Below are positions 43,910-52,979 of a stretch of 64,000 nucleotides of DNA, piece after piece. A model generated the notes under the pieces. It saw only the letters and a list, made by a program, of their open reading frames with translations. It made no database searches and had not been told where the DNA came from. A program made the translations under genes and the position numbers. The first letter of the stretch is position 1. Every line of letters begins with the position of its first letter. The DNA lies in the NCBI RefSeq assembly GCF_900101625.1, contig NZ_FMYZ01000003.1:600524-664523 (forward strand), in the 5' to 3' direction. The DNA comes from Cupriavidus sp. YR651. GTDB taxonomy: Bacteria; Pseudomonadota; Gammaproteobacteria; Burkholderiales; Burkholderiaceae.

Positions 43910-45325
43910 ATGCATACCGCTTCATCCTCCGCCGCCAGCCAGGCCTTTTCCCAGAAGGCCATGTTGTGGATCGTCTTCACTGGCTTCTTCATGCAGACCC
44001 TGGACACCACCATCGTCAACACCGCGTTGCCGTCGATGGCGCACAGCCTGGGTGAGAAACCGCTCGACCTCAAGCCCGTGGTGGTGGCGTACACGCTGAC
44101 CATGGCGATGCTGACGCCGGCCTCGGGGTGGCTCGCGGACAAGTTCGGCACGCGGCGCGTCTACTTCAGCGCAATCCTGATCTTCGTGCTGGGGTCGATG
44201 TTCTGCGCCACGGCGCACACGCTGACGCAACTGGTCATCGCGCGCGTGCTGCAGGGCGTGGGTGGATCGATGCTGCTGCCGATCGGACGGCTGGCCGTGC
44301 TGCGCAATATTCCGGGCGAGCAGTACATCGCCGCGCTGGCGTTCGTATCGATCGCGGGGCAGGTGGGGCCGATCTTCGGCCCGGTGCTGGGTGGCTGGCT
44401 GGTGCAAAGCGCATCGTGGCACTGGATCTTCCTGATCAACCTGCCGGTGGGACTGGTTGGCCTGCTGGCCGTGCGCCGCTACCTGCCGGCCGGCGAGGCT
44501 GGCGAGGCACCGCCCTTCGACTGGATTGGCTGCGGACTCCTCTCGCTCTGCATGGTGGCGTTCTCGCTGGCGCTGGAAAACGGGGCGGAAAATGGCCGCT
44601 GGAGCGCCGCACTGGCGGCCACGAGCGTTGCCGCCGCGCTGCTCTATATTCCCCATGCGCGCCGGCATCGCACGCCGCTGTTCCGGCTGGCCCTGTTCCG
44701 CGAGCCCAATTTCAGCGTCGGCCTGATCGGTAACCTGGTGTGCCGCATCGGCTCGGGCGCGGTGCCGTTCCTGCTGCCGCTGCTGTTCCAGCTCCAGCTC
44801 GGCTATTCGCCATTCCATTCGGGCCTGATGCTGCTGCCGGTGGCCATCGCCGGCACGATTTCCAAGCGCTGGATCGTGCCGCTGGTGAACCGCTATGGTT
44901 ACGACAACTTCCTGCTGATCAACACGCTGATCGTGGGCGCGTCGATTGCCTCGTTCGCGGCGATGTCGCCGGGCTGGCCGCTGGCGATGTCGATCGTGCA
45001 GCTAGCGGTCTTCGGCGCCGCCAATTCGATGCAGTTCGCGGCGATGAACAGCGTCACGCTGAAGGGGCTGTCGCGCGAGGACGCGGGCAGCGGCAACAGC
45101 CTGTTTTCGATGGTGCAGATGCTGGCGATCGGGCTGGGCGTGACCATCGGCGGCGGGCTGGTCAGCCTGTTCTCGGTCAAGCTGGGGGTGGCCGCGCCGG
45201 CCTATCGGCTGGCCTTCCTGAGCGTGGGCGTCATCACCCTGCTGTCGGCGCTGGTGTTCCGGCGGCTCGATGCCGACGCGCTGAATCCCGTACGTCGTCC
45301 GGCCGAGGCGCCGCCTGCGCGATAG
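43910..45325 (+). CDS. MFS drug/proton antiporter, DHA2 family (MdtD-like)
   Basis: This 471-residue integral membrane protein begins with helix MLWIVFTGFFMQTLDTTIVNTALP, whose LDTTIVNTALP segment is motif D1 of the 14-helix DHA2 drug exporters. GWLADKFGTRRVY is motif A between helices 2 and 3, and ARVLQGVGGSMLLPIGRLAV covers motif B. The closest known type is MdtD, with about 13-14 helices. It pumps small molecules out using the proton gradient. The divergent LysR gene probably regulates it. Confidence 0.9.
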   Translation: MHTASSSAASQAFSQKAMLWIVFTGFFMQTLDTTIVNTALPSMAHSLGEKPLDLKPVVVAYTLTMAMLTPASGWLADKFGTRRVYFSAILIFVLGSMFCATAHTLTQLVIARVLQGVGGSMLLPIGRLAVLRNIPGEQYIAALAFVSIAGQVGPIFGPVLGGWLVQSASWHWIFLINLPVGLVGLLAVRRYLPAGEAGEAPPFDWIGCGLLSLCMVAFSLALENGAENGRWSAALAATSVAAALLYIPHARRHRTPLFRLALFREPNFSVGLIGNLVCRIGSGAVPFLLPLLFQLQLGYSPFHSGLMLLPVAIAGTISKRWIVPLVNRYGYDNFLLINTLIVGASIASFAAMSPGWPLAMSIVQLAVFGAANSMQFAAMNSVTLKGLSREDAGSGNSLFSMVQMLAIGLGVTIGGGLVSLFSVKLGVAAPAYRLAFLSVGVITLLSALVFRRLDADALNPVRRPAEAPPAR

Positions 45326-45365
45326 CCCGGGCCGGCACGCGATCCTGTGCTATCCGGGCGCCGGT

Positions 45366-45743
45366 TCAGTCCGATTCGGTGACGCCGTTTTCGCGCAGCA
45401 GCCGATCGCATTCGTCGAGCATGTCGTGCGCGAACGCCGACTGGTAGTTCGGGTCCAGCGCTTCCATCATCTCGTGCGCGGCATAGAGGCCGGCCTCGCG
45501 GGACAGTGACGCCGCCAGCTGGCGTGCAAACTGGTCGCTCAGTTCAGAGAGCAGCCGCCGTTCCGATAACGCCAGTTGCAGTTTGGATCGCGACAGCCAC
45601 AAGCCGGCCAGCGTGGCCCCTTGCGCATCCGTCATCCAGGTGCGGTGCTCATAGAACGCGGACAGCCGTTCGGCCGTCAGCGCAAACATCAGCGCCTTGC
45701 GGGTGTTGAAGTCGATACGGGGCAGGGGCGTGGCGGGAATCAT
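45366..45743 (-). CDS. Hypothetical helical protein
   Basis: This 125-residue protein appears wholly alpha-helical (KALMFALTAERLSAFYEHRT, SKLQLALSERRLLSELSDQFARQL, HEMMEALDPN, LDECDRLLREN). No signal, membrane helix or known motif is seen. The ATG at 45743 is the first in frame, but no ribosome binding site precedes it, because an inverted-repeat element begins 13 bases upstream and may have displaced the original leader. It is convergent with the MFS gene. Function unknown. Confidence 0.55.
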   Translation of the reverse strand: MIPATPLPRIDFNTRKALMFALTAERLSAFYEHRTWMTDAQGATLAGLWLSRSKLQLALSERRLLSELSDQFARQLAASLSREAGLYAAHEMMEALDPNYQSAFAHDMLDECDRLLRENGVTESD

Positions 45744-45755
45744 TCGATTGAAGGA

Positions 45756-45865
45756 GGTTGTTTCAAAAAGATCCTGGCGTCGTTGCGCGGCCTTGCCGTA
45801 CCAGTTGTACTGTCTGCGGCCGCGCGTCTAGCCAGGACCGCTTCGCTTCATTTTGAAACAACCTC
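45756..45865. mobile_element. 110-base inverted-repeat element (MITE/REP-like)
   Basis: GAGGTTGTTTCAAAA (45756-45770) and its exact reverse complement (45851-45865) bound a 110-base unit. Inside, CCTGGC/GCCAGG (45775/45833) and GCGCGGCC/GGCCGCGC (45787/45820) continue the pairing, so the whole can fold into one long hairpin. There is no coding capacity. Its right end supplies the first base of the esterase's TAG stop. From memory, similar units recur in Cupriavidus/Ralstonia genomes; that is not checked here. Confidence 0.7.
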
Positions 45866-46557
45866 TATGCGGAGCCCGGCGCCGCGCCGTCAAGACGCGC
45901 GTGCAGCCAGGCGCCGATCTCGGCGATCTCTTCCAGGCAGACGGAATGGGGCATCGGATAGGTATGCCATGTCACCGGCTGCTCGCGGGCGATCAGGAAG
46001 TCGCGGGCGCGTGCGCCCAGGGCGAGCGGCACCACGTCGTCCTGGGTGCCATGCGCGGCGAACACCGGCGTTGCGGCGTTGGCTTGCGTGGCCTCGGCTG
46101 CGATCAGATCCGTCGATGGCATATACGTGGAGAGCGCCACCACGCCGGCCAGCGTTTCCGGATGGGTCAGCGCCGTGGTGTACGCGATGGCGCCGCCTTG
46201 CGAGAATCCCGCCAGCACGATGTGGTCCGTGGGCACGCCGCGCGCGTTTTCGCGGGCGATCAGCGCGCGGATGGCGTCGCGCGAGGCACGGATGCCGGCT
46301 TCATCCGCGCGGCGGCCCGCTTCGTCGAGCGAGTAGATGTCGTACCACGCCGGCATGACGTAGCCGTTGTTGCAGGTGACCGGAATCGCGGGCGCGTGCG
46401 GAAAGATAAAGCGGACCGCGGGTGCATCGGGCAAGCCGAGTTCGGGTACCACGGGCACGAAGTCGCTGCCATCGGCACCCAGGCCGTGCATCCAGATGAC
46501 GGAAAACGCCGGGTTCGGCGCGGTTTCAATTTCGATCGCGGGCAGCAGTTCGCTCAT
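45865..46557 (-). CDS. Carboxylesterase, alpha/beta hydrolase
   Basis: This 230-residue enzyme belongs to the carboxylesterase/phospholipase (acyl-protein thioesterase-like) group. It has WMHGLGADGSDFVPVV at the oxyanion loop, GFSQGGAIAYTTAL with the nucleophile serine, GTQDDVVPL with the acid and MPHSVCLEEI with the histidine. The length is typical. ATG 46557 has AGGA eight bases upstream. Its stop codon falls on the edge of the 110-base inverted-repeat element, so the last residues may have been altered by that insertion. It hydrolyses short-chain esters; the natural substrate is not known. Confidence 0.9.
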   Translation of the reverse strand: MSELLPAIEIETAPNPAFSVIWMHGLGADGSDFVPVVPELGLPDAPAVRFIFPHAPAIPVTCNNGYVMPAWYDIYSLDEAGRRADEAGIRASRDAIRALIARENARGVPTDHIVLAGFSQGGAIAYTTALTHPETLAGVVALSTYMPSTDLIAAEATQANAATPVFAAHGTQDDVVPLALGARARDFLIAREQPVTWHTYPMPHSVCLEEIAEIGAWLHARLDGAAPGSA

Positions 46558-46634
46558 GGGCCGTTTCCTGAAGGGGACGTGCGCATGCCGCCCCTGGCTG
46601 AGGCGGCATGGCGTAGACCCGGGCGAGTATCGCA

Positions 46635-46654
46635 CAGGCCGGTGTGCCGGCCTG
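46635..46654 (-). terminator. Stem-loop after the small hypothetical gene
   Basis: CAGGCCGG and CCGGCCTG form a perfect eight-base stem with a TGTG loop, 45 bases past the stop of the gene at 46699-47004. No T run follows, so termination is not certain. Confidence 0.4.
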
Positions 46655-46698
46655 CGCGTTGGCCCGGTTGGCCCATGCGGTGGTGCGCGTGGCAGCCC

Positions 46699-47004
46699 TC
46701 AGGCTGCCGACGGAACGATCGGTACGGTGGTGAGGCCGGGGGCCGAGCGCGTCGGCTGCGGCAGCGCCGCCGTCGGTGCATCGACCGAGGCCGCGGCGGC
46801 ATGACGCTTGTCGGCGACGCCTTCCACACCGGTCGCGCCCACTTCCTCCAGGAACGCGATCATGTTGCGGTAGTAGTCGACTTGCATCTGCGCTTCAAGC
46901 AGGCGGCGTTCTGCCTGGAAAAGCGTCAGCCTCATGTCTTGCAGTTCCTTTTCGGCGATCTTCTCGGGCGTCGGCGGACTGAACAAGTTTGCAAGCGAAC
47001 GCAT
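46699..47004 (-). CDS. Hypothetical coiled-coil protein
   Basis: This 101-residue protein begins MRSLANLFSPPTPEKIAEKELQDMRLTLFQ. The first 55 residues form one amphipathic helix with heptad-like spacing (EKELQDMRLTLFQAERRLLEAQMQVDYYRNM), likely a coiled coil. The rest is an Ala/Pro/Thr-rich tail. GAGGT stands before the ATG. No domain is recognised. The shape suggests a small scaffold or structural protein, but that is a guess. Confidence 0.6.
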   Translation of the reverse strand: MRSLANLFSPPTPEKIAEKELQDMRLTLFQAERRLLEAQMQVDYYRNMIAFLEEVGATGVEGVADKRHAAAASVDAPTAALPQPTRSAPGLTTVPIVPSAA

Positions 47005-47540
47005 GGCAGATACCTCCAGGGCTGTCTACGGCTGGGTGAGTCGGATGTGCGCGCCATGTCGACCAATATAGACGATTCGGCGCAAGGTACACGATGGGTC
47101 ACCATGGCTGATGTGGGGTCCCCCACAAGAATGATTGCCGCCGCTACTTGACGGGAGTAGATTGACCGCCCATCGGCCTCCCGTCAGCCTTCCATCGGCC
47201 GCCCATCGGGCATGGCGCATCGCCAGGCCGGTTCGCACGTGCGCTCGGCGCCGCTGCGCGTTGACCATTTTTTCTTTTTTGCCGACAACCCCGCGACGTT
47301 TATTGCCAATTCTGGTGAAACTTGCCAGGGGGTCCGCGTGTCGCCGCATGATTCCGGTGCGTAAAAAAACAACACGCCTGACGCCGTCCGTCGGCGCGCC
47401 ACAACAGTTCATGACGCAGGGATGAACTGCGGTTGTACGACCACCGCCGATGGCGCGCGGGTAGAATGCACGGCCGGCAGCGCCGGCATCGTGCGTCTGC
47501 AAATCCGCGAACCTCCCAAGCGTCCTCCGAAGTGTCCACC
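47005..47540. other. Intergenic region upstream of the exported cobN paralogue
   Basis: About 535 bases without a supported gene. It holds TGTGGGG-TC-CCCCACA (47112-47127), TACT-N7-AGTA (47145-47159), a cluster of CCCATCGG repeats near 47170-47210 and a pyrimidine-rich T run near 47265-47280. TAGAAT at 47462 could be a -10 box. I see no cobalamin riboswitch here. Confidence 0.5.
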
Positions 47541-50500
47541 GTGTTCCCCGAGTCCACCGTGTCTCCGCGCCTGTTGCGCCGGCTCTGGCTGCTATGCCTG
47601 ATGTTGTTGCCACTGGCGGCATTGGCCGCACCGGTACGCGTGCTGGTGGTCACCACGAATCCCCATCTCTTGCCCGCCGCGCAGGCGGCGTTTCGTGCCG
47701 CGCATGGCGATGGCGTGGCTGAACTCGCGTTCACGACACAGGCGCCGGATGCCGCCAGCCTGGCGCGCGCGGACGTCATCTACACATGGTTCGCGCCCAG
47801 TGCCGTGCTGCGCGAGATGGCGCCCGGCGTGCGTCGGGCCCGTGCGCGTGGGGCGCTGATTCTCGGTGCGCCCGCACAGAGCGTGGATGCGGCGTGGGGC
47901 TTCTCGACCGACGCGGTGCAGAACGCCATCGCGCAGCCCTACTGGGAAGCGGGCGGCGCCGACAATCTCGCGGGTTTCCTCGCCTTTGCCGTGGCCGCAA
48001 GCCAGCGCGCGCAGGGCGTTGTGCCGATTGCCGTGCCGCCGGTTCGGCCCGCGCCTGCAGCGGGCATCTATCATCCTCGCGCGCCGCAGCCTTTCGCATC
48101 GCTCGCGGATTACTTGCGCTGGTATCGGCAGGCGGGCGGTCTGCGCGCCGATGCGCCGCTGGTCGGCATCAGTTTCTATGCCACCAGCTATCGCCAGCGA
48201 GACCTGGCCCATGTCGATGCGCTGATCGCCGCGCTCGAACATCAGGGCATCGGCGCCGTGCCGGTGTTCGGCTGGCCGCTGTCAGGGCTCGATGCCATGC
48301 TGACAGAGTCGGGCGGCCTGCACGCCGATACGCCGCTGCGTGTGCTGCTGGCGCTGAACCTGACCATTCCCCGCGCCGAGGACAAGGACTGGCTGGCCCG
48401 CCATGGCCTGCACACGATCAACCTGCTTGCCACCCGCGACAGCCAGTCCGCGTGGCGCGCCGACGTGCGCGGCATTGCCGGAGAACGGCTGCCGTTGTTG
48501 CTGACGGCGCCGGAGCGCAGCGGGGCGACCGAGCCCATCCTGTTTGCGACGCAGGAAGATGCCGATGGCGCCAAGGCCAGCATCGCGGTGCCCGAGCGCG
48601 TGGAGGCCGTGGTGGCGCGCGTGCGGCGCTGGATCGCGCTGCAGGACAAGCCCGCGGCTGACAAGCACGTGGCCATCCTCTACTACAACAACCCGCCGGG
48701 GCGCGGCAATATCGGCGCCAGCTACCTGGCCACGCTGCCCTCGCTGACGCGGATCCTGCAGCGCCTGCACGAAGCGGGCTATCGCACCGACGATTCGCGA
48801 TCGGGCGACAAGTCACCCTCACAGTTACCCGCTCAGTTGCCCGACGCTGCCACACTGACCGCGCTGCTCGAGGCCAACGGCCGCAATATCGAAACCTGGT
48901 CTCCCGGCGAACTGGACCGCATGGTGCGCGGCGGCCACGTCACGCTCTTGCCCGTGGCGCAGTACCGGCGCTGGTTCGACGCGCTGCCCGCCTCGTTCCG
49001 CGCGGCCGTCACGCAAGCGTGGGGGCCGCCCGAGCGCAACCCGCTGATGCTGACGCGCGATGCACACGGCGCGCCGGCGTTCGCGATTCCAGGTTTGCGC
49101 TTCGGCAACGTGTTCGTCGGCCCGCAACCACTGCGCTCGACATTCGCGCGCGCGATGGACACCTCGCACGACACCATCACGCCACCTCCGCATTCGTTTA
49201 TCGCCGCATATCTCTGGTATCGCCACACGTTTGGCGCGGACGCCGTCGTGCACGTTGGCCGTCACGGCACGCTGGAGTGGCTGCCGGGCAAGCAGGTTGG
49301 CCAGGCTGGCGATGACAGCTCGGAGGTGCTGCTGGGCGACCTGCCCAACGCCTACGTCTACATCCAGGATGGTGGCGGCGAGGCGATCCAGGCCAAGCGG
49401 CGCAGCGCGGCGGTGCTGGTGAGCCATCTGTCACCATTGCTGGCCAACGCCGGACAGCCGCCCGCGCTGGCCGCGCTCGACGAAGCAATCGAGCAGGAGG
49501 CGGCAACGCGCGATGCATCGCCCGAGCTGGCGGCGCAATACCGCGCACAGGCCATCGCGCAGGTGCGCGCGCTGAAGCTCGATCAGCAGCTGGGGCTCGA
49601 TGCGGGCGCGCCGTGGGCGTCGATCGAGCCCACGATCCACGCTTTCCTGCACAAGGTGGAGGCGGAACCGATGCCGCTGGGCATCCACGCGCTGGGCGAC
49701 ATGCCGCCCGCATCGGATCAGGTGGACGCGCTGGTGACGATGCTGGCCGCGCAATTGCGCGGTGACGCCGCGAAGGCCGTGGGCACCACGCGCCTGCGCC
49801 GATGGGCCGGCGAGCTGGTGGGCGCTCAGTTGGACAATCAGGTGGTGAACGATCAGTTGGGGAAAGCGGCGGCCGCACGCGATCCGTCCACGGACGACCT
49901 GCCCGAGTCGCTGCGCGGCCCCGCGTGCGATGCCATCGCCGCTGGCCGGCAATGGCTGGCGGACTTGCGCGCGTCGCCACGGCAGGAGCTCGACGGGCTG
50001 GTCACCGTGCTGTCGGGCCGCTATCTGCCGTCGGGACCGTTGGGCGATCCCGTGCGCACGCCGGACAGCCTGCCCACAGGGCGCAACCTCCACGCCTTTG
50101 ACGGCGCAAGGATTCCCACGCAGGCGGCATGGCAGCTCGGCAAGGCGATGGCTGACCAGACGCTGGCGCGGTTCCGCGAGGAAACGGGCCGTGTGCCGGA
50201 ATCGGTGTCGATGGTGCTCTGGTATGGCGAAACGGAGCGCCATCAGGGAGCGATGGAGGCCGAGGCGCTGTACCTGATGGGCGTGGAGCCGGTCTGGAAC
50301 GCGCGAGGCGGCGTGGAAGATGTCCGGCTGATTCCCGATAGCGCGCTCGGGCGGCCCCGCGTGAACGTGCTGCTGACGATCTCGGGCATCTATCGCGATG
50401 GCTTTGGCGACAAGGTGGCGCTGCTCGACAAGGCCGCGCGGTTGGCCGCCGCAGCCGGCGACAACGCGGTAAGCCGCCACGACCGTGCCGTGGCGGCGGC

Positions 50501-51716
50501 GCTGACTGCCAGCGGTGTCGATCCCGCGCAGGCCGGGCGGCTGGCCCGCGCACGCGTGTTTGCGGCGAAACCCGGCAACTATGCGATCGGCGTGCAGCAG
50601 ATGGTCGAACAGAGCCGCGATGCGCAGGGCGCGCCGGACGCGCTGGCGCGACAGTATCTGCGCTACATGAACTTTGCCTACTCGGCGGAAGGCTGGGGCG
50701 AGAGCGCGCCGGCGGCGCTGGCCAGCCACCTCCAATCCAATCAGGCAGTGCTGTTCTCGCGCGCCAGCACCTTGTATGGCGCGCTGGACAACGACGATAC
50801 CTACCAGTACGCGGGCGGGCTGACGGCGGCCACGCGCGCCGTCAGCGGCCAGGCTCCGCGTTTCTGGCTGCACAACCTGCGCCGCGTCGGGGATGCGGAA
50901 ACGGTGGACGCCCGCACCTGGCTGGCCACGGAACTGAACGCGCGCCAGTGGAACCCGAAGTGGGTCGGCGCGATGCAGCGTTCGGGCTACGCCGGCGCGC
51001 GCGAGATGTTCAAGGAAATCGAGCACCTGTATGGCTTCCAGGCCACGGTGCCCGAGCAGATGTCCGGCGAATTCTGGCAGCGCACCTACGACGTCTACGT
51101 GGCGGACAAGCTCGGCCTCGGCATGGACGATTTCTTCCGCAAGGCGAATCCGCATGCGCAGCAGGGCATCCTGGCGCGCCTGCTGGAAGTGGACCGGCAG
51201 GGCAGCTACCGGTTTTCCGAGGCGGAGCGCGCGGAACTCCTGCGGCGCTACGCGGCCTCGGTCGGCCGCGACGGGCTGTCGTGCACCGCCAATACCTGCG
51301 GCAATCCGGTGCTGATGGCACATATCGCGCGGGCGGGCCGGGATGCGCAGGTGAACCCGGACGCGCTGCGTGCTCTGGGCCGCCAGCTGGCCGATGCCAT
51401 GGTGGCGCCCGGGCCGCTGGCGAAGCCGGCCGACGTCGAGCCACCGCGCGCCAGCAAGGCATCCGCGCCCACCCCGGCACCCGCTACGCCATCATCGCCG
51501 ACGGCATCGACGATGTCCGTCCCGATGCCGCCGAGGTCCGCCGACGGTCCGGCGCAGCCCGTCACCGGCCAGCGGCTGGAGATGCGTGCATCACCGGCGG
51601 CCGCCCCGGCGGCGACCCACGCCAGCCACGCGATGGCGGCACTCGCACTGGCGCTGCTGGCCGTCGCCACGGGGGCGTTCGTGGAATGGCGGCGCGCGCG
51701 GGCGAGGGCGCGATGA
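47541..51716 (+). CDS. Exported, membrane-anchored CobN-like chelatase subunit
   Basis: This protein of about 1391 residues is of the CobN/BchH large-subunit family. Family core: YYNNPPGRGNIGASYLATLP near residue 380, DAVVHVGRHGTLEWLPGKQ near 570 (the conserved His/Glu set), QDGGGEAIQAKRR, and later GLGMDDFFRKANPHAQQGI. Unlike ordinary CobN it starts with a signal peptide (RLLRRLWLLCLMLLPLAALA) and ends in a Pro/Ala-rich linker plus one membrane helix (MAALALALLAVATGAFVEW) and a basic tail, so the body should lie in the periplasm, tethered to the inner membrane. ATP-driven AAA+ partners would be absent there. Start codons at GTG 47532, 47541 and 47559 are all possible. Confidence 0.85.
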   Translation: MFPESTVSPRLLRRLWLLCLMLLPLAALAAPVRVLVVTTNPHLLPAAQAAFRAAHGDGVAELAFTTQAPDAASLARADVIYTWFAPSAVLREMAPGVRRARARGALILGAPAQSVDAAWGFSTDAVQNAIAQPYWEAGGADNLAGFLAFAVAASQRAQGVVPIAVPPVRPAPAAGIYHPRAPQPFASLADYLRWYRQAGGLRADAPLVGISFYATSYRQRDLAHVDALIAALEHQGIGAVPVFGWPLSGLDAMLTESGGLHADTPLRVLLALNLTIPRAEDKDWLARHGLHTINLLATRDSQSAWRADVRGIAGERLPLLLTAPERSGATEPILFATQEDADGAKASIAVPERVEAVVARVRRWIALQDKPAADKHVAILYYNNPPGRGNIGASYLATLPSLTRILQRLHEAGYRTDDSRSGDKSPSQLPAQLPDAATLTALLEANGRNIETWSPGELDRMVRGGHVTLLPVAQYRRWFDALPASFRAAVTQAWGPPERNPLMLTRDAHGAPAFAIPGLRFGNVFVGPQPLRSTFARAMDTSHDTITPPPHSFIAAYLWYRHTFGADAVVHVGRHGTLEWLPGKQVGQAGDDSSEVLLGDLPNAYVYIQDGGGEAIQAKRRSAAVLVSHLSPLLANAGQPPALAALDEAIEQEAATRDASPELAAQYRAQAIAQVRALKLDQQLGLDAGAPWASIEPTIHAFLHKVEAEPMPLGIHALGDMPPASDQVDALVTMLAAQLRGDAAKAVGTTRLRRWAGELVGAQLDNQVVNDQLGKAAAARDPSTDDLPESLRGPACDAIAAGRQWLADLRASPRQELDGLVTVLSGRYLPSGPLGDPVRTPDSLPTGRNLHAFDGARIPTQAAWQLGKAMADQTLARFREETGRVPESVSMVLWYGETERHQGAMEAEALYLMGVEPVWNARGGVEDVRLIPDSALGRPRVNVLLTISGIYRDGFGDKVALLDKAARLAAAAGDNAVSRHDRAVAAALTASGVDPAQAGRLARARVFAAKPGNYAIGVQQMVEQSRDAQGAPDALARQYLRYMNFAYSAEGWGESAPAALASHLQSNQAVLFSRASTLYGALDNDDTYQYAGGLTAATRAVSGQAPRFWLHNLRRVGDAETVDARTWLATELNARQWNPKWVGAMQRSGYAGAREMFKEIEHLYGFQATVPEQMSGEFWQRTYDVYVADKLGLGMDDFFRKANPHAQQGILARLLEVDRQGSYRFSEAERAELLRRYAASVGRDGLSCTANTCGNPVLMAHIARAGRDAQVNPDALRALGRQLADAMVAPGPLAKPADVEPPRASKASAPTPAPATPSSPTASTMSVPMPPRSADGPAQPVTGQRLEMRASPAAAPAATHASHAMAALALALLAVATGAFVEWRRARARAR

Positions 51717-51905
51717 TCCGCCGTGGATATGCTTTCCGCCGCCAATGGACAGCGCCAGCCGATCTCATTATGCTGGGCGCCTCGTCGCGTTCCGCTCCGC
51801 CCTGATGGCGTCCGACGCTGTCGGCATCCATCCAGTTTTCCGCGACCTCATCACGTCACACGGCGCCAGACCCTGCCGCGCCAAGAACCCTACCGGAACC
51901 CTCGC

Positions 51906-52976
<1,071 letters not shown>

Positions 52977-52979
52977 TCC

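Noticed and set aside
47005..47540. Cobalamin riboswitch upstream of the cobN operon
   Set aside because: Looked for the B12 box and the CCCGCAAC segment; neither is present. GGTGAAA at 47317 alone is not enough.
49431..51323. A 630-residue minus-strand frame opposite the exported cobN-like gene
   Set aside because: No motif and a skewed composition; it lies wholly within a well-supported gene on the other strand.
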